Assembly (NCBI GenBank): GCA_012963885.1
Contig: DTUY01000271.1
Span: forward strand, 1-36,914
DNA from: Candidatus Poribacteria bacterium
GTDB taxonomy: Bacteria; Poribacteria; WGA-4E; UBA9662
Direction: 5' to 3'
Length of the DNA: 36,914 bases
In this document: positions 35,750 through 36,914 of the stretch, in pieces
Layout: each line of letters opens with the position of its first letter
Position numbering within the stretch: position 1 is the first letter of the stretch
The notes under the pieces: generated by a model
Told to the model about the DNA's origin: nothing
Database searches by the model: none
What the model saw: only the letters and a program-made list of their open reading frames with translations
Position numbers and translations under genes: made by a program

Positions 35750-36835
35750 TCAACTCTGTCCAAGATTCTCAAAGACAAAGAGACCCTCTTTACCGGGAGC
35801 GACGATATCAAGCATCCCGTTTCCGTTGAGATCGACAATGTGAAAGAAAATACCGCAGCCGGAGGCGACATCCGCGGGACCGTAGTCAATCACCTGTTTG
35901 GCGAAAGACTCTCCATTCCACTTGAAGTAATAGAGACCTATGTCGTCGTTAGCTCCCGGATCGCCGCCGCAGTGTGCCCGGTAGCGCTTGCCAGTGATCA
36001 GTTCGCATTCGCCATCGCCGTCGATGTCCACCCACTGAATATCGTGATACTGAGAATTGTAAGGGTCAATAGGATGCTTGACCCAAGTTCTCTCACCGCT
36101 ATCGCTCACGCACTGCTCCCACCAGTCCAGTCCATAAGGATGCGCTTGCCCGACAATTAAGTCGTTCAGTCCGTTGCGGTTTACATCTGCTACCAGTATG
36201 GGTACGCTGGCGGTGCCAAGGTCGAAGTCGGGATGGAATATCCATTCTCCGCCGTAGGTGTCGTCTGGAGCCTCTAGCCAGCCGTTTTTCAGGACGAAAT
36301 CGCCGCGACCATTGCCAGTTATGTCGCCGAAACCCAGACCGTGCCCCTGATGTTTGTCATAGATTTTATGAGCGGCAAATTCGCCAGTGCCTTTGCCGTT
36401 CTCATCGGTTATCAGTTTGTAGACCACTAGCGGCGTAGGCGGGGTGTTGGGAACGATCTCAAGCTGACCGTCGCCGTCAACATCCCATGCGCGGGTGGTT
36501 TCCACGTTACCGCATTCAGCTATGATGTGCTCTGTCCATTCCTTGTTCGGATTGCCGGGGTTTTCGTGCCATCGGAGGTTGCATCCGAACCATCCGCCGG
36601 TGACGAAGTCCATTCGACCATCGCCGTTTACATCCATAGGAATTGTGGAGAAGTCGTCGTAGTATTCACCTTCCGTTCTCACATCGCATATTTCGTGGCG
36701 CTCCTCGAAATATGGCCCTTTGTACCACCATCCTCCGGATACGATGTCCAGTATGCCATCGCCGTCAACGTCAAATGCGGCGGCTGTCTCATAAGTTTCT
36801 TTGGATACAAGTGCTTTTTTAAATTTAAGTGGCAT
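35750..36835 (-). CDS. FG-GAP/VCBS repeat beta-propeller protein
   Basis: Protein of 361 residues with a strong GGGAGG ribosome site. Six to seven FG-GAP-like blades each have an acidic Ca-binding loop: DVDGDGILDIVSGG, DVNGDGRMDFVTGG, DVDGDGQLEIVPN, DITGNGRGDFVLKN, DVNRNGLNDLIVG, DIDGDGECELITG and DLNGNGMLDIVAP. WEQC and CGGDPG Cys residues may form structural bonds. No signal peptide is seen (MPLKFKKALVSKETYETAAA), which is unusual for this normally secreted class. It is probably a ligand-binding propeller. The sequence is visibly more GC-rich than the LamG and HEAT genes to the left. The next gene on the strand downstream is the GT39-like gene, 245 bp away. Confidence 0.9.
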   Translation of the reverse strand: MPLKFKKALVSKETYETAAAFDVDGDGILDIVSGGWWYKGPYFEERHEICDVRTEGEYYDDFSTIPMDVNGDGRMDFVTGGWFGCNLRWHENPGNPNKEWTEHIIAECGNVETTRAWDVDGDGQLEIVPNTPPTPLVVYKLITDENGKGTGEFAAHKIYDKHQGHGLGFGDITGNGRGDFVLKNGWLEAPDDTYGGEWIFHPDFDLGTASVPILVADVNRNGLNDLIVGQAHPYGLDWWEQCVSDSGERTWVKHPIDPYNSQYHDIQWVDIDGDGECELITGKRYRAHCGGDPGANDDIGLYYFKWNGESFAKQVIDYGPADVASGCGIFFHIVDLNGNGMLDIVAPGKEGLFVFENLGQS

Positions 36836-36914
36836 TTTTGCCTCCCTGATGAGATTAAATTCCTATTGATAACTGTATAGGGATTGCTTTGTCGCTAACG
36901 CTCCCAAAATGACG

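Overview
The window is about 37 kb of moderately AT-rich bacterial DNA. It is dominated by families that are expanded in Candidatus Poribacteria and, partly, in Planctomycetota: LamG lipid- or sugar-binding-like surface proteins, sulfatases, Gfo/Idh/MocA oxidoreductases, a phytanoyl-CoA dioxygenase, an NHL propeller, a DUF1501 protein, a cytochrome-DUF1549-DUF1553 protein, HEAT-repeat proteins and an FG-GAP/VCBS propeller. The four stand-alone LamG proteins share a short C-terminal G-K-L-x-x-x-W tail. I infer a sponge-associated or marine poribacterium, or a close relative; no rRNA or other phylogenetic marker is present apart from purC.

Left edge (1-3100): a 90-bp MITE-like element, two LamG genes on the minus strand, and a patch of decay. 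The patch holds a flagellin C-terminal remnant, an unrecognised broken reading frame, the last part of a tyrosine recombinase and the first part of a HEAT-repeat gene.

3142-8742 is a carbohydrate-catabolic block. It has a canonical Cys-type sulfatase, a Gfo/Idh/MocA protein whose EKP motif reads EAR, a sulfatase-fold enzyme with Thr at the formylglycine position, and a divergent Gfo/Idh/MocA dehydrogenase. These enzymes have no export signals, so they probably act on imported sulfated or phosphorylated sugars.

8743-16692 is a two-gene minus-strand unit: a 2310-residue secreted protein built from about 18-19 Ig-like repeats, with FSPNGDG motifs at the N-terminus and a FlgD-Ig/T9SS-like C-terminus, followed by a PorV-like outer-membrane barrel. 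It looks like a secreted giant protein paired with an outer-membrane partner.

16866-20056: purC with a good promoter, then a divergent three-gene plus-strand operon (unknown 119-residue protein, phytanoyl-CoA dioxygenase, NHL propeller). 20063-26852: a minus-strand cluster of the DUF1549/DUF1553 cytochrome-LamG protein, a TIM-barrel isomerase, a Gfo/Idh/MocA dehydrogenase closely paralogous to the one at 7690, and a Tat-exported DUF1501 protein.

27147-36835: an exported HEAT-repeat protein, a gene-free stretch with two hairpins, a tandem pair of recently duplicated LamG proteins, an exported protein with a possible lysozyme-like fold, a SixA-type phosphatase, a second decay patch (IS5-type transposase tail abutting a second flagellin remnant), a multi-spanning GT39-like glycosyltransferase with a C-terminal jelly-roll-like domain, and a cytoplasmic-looking FG-GAP propeller. 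No tRNA, rRNA or CRISPR array was seen. The two flagellin remnants suggest that this lineage, or a DNA donor, once carried flagellar genes.
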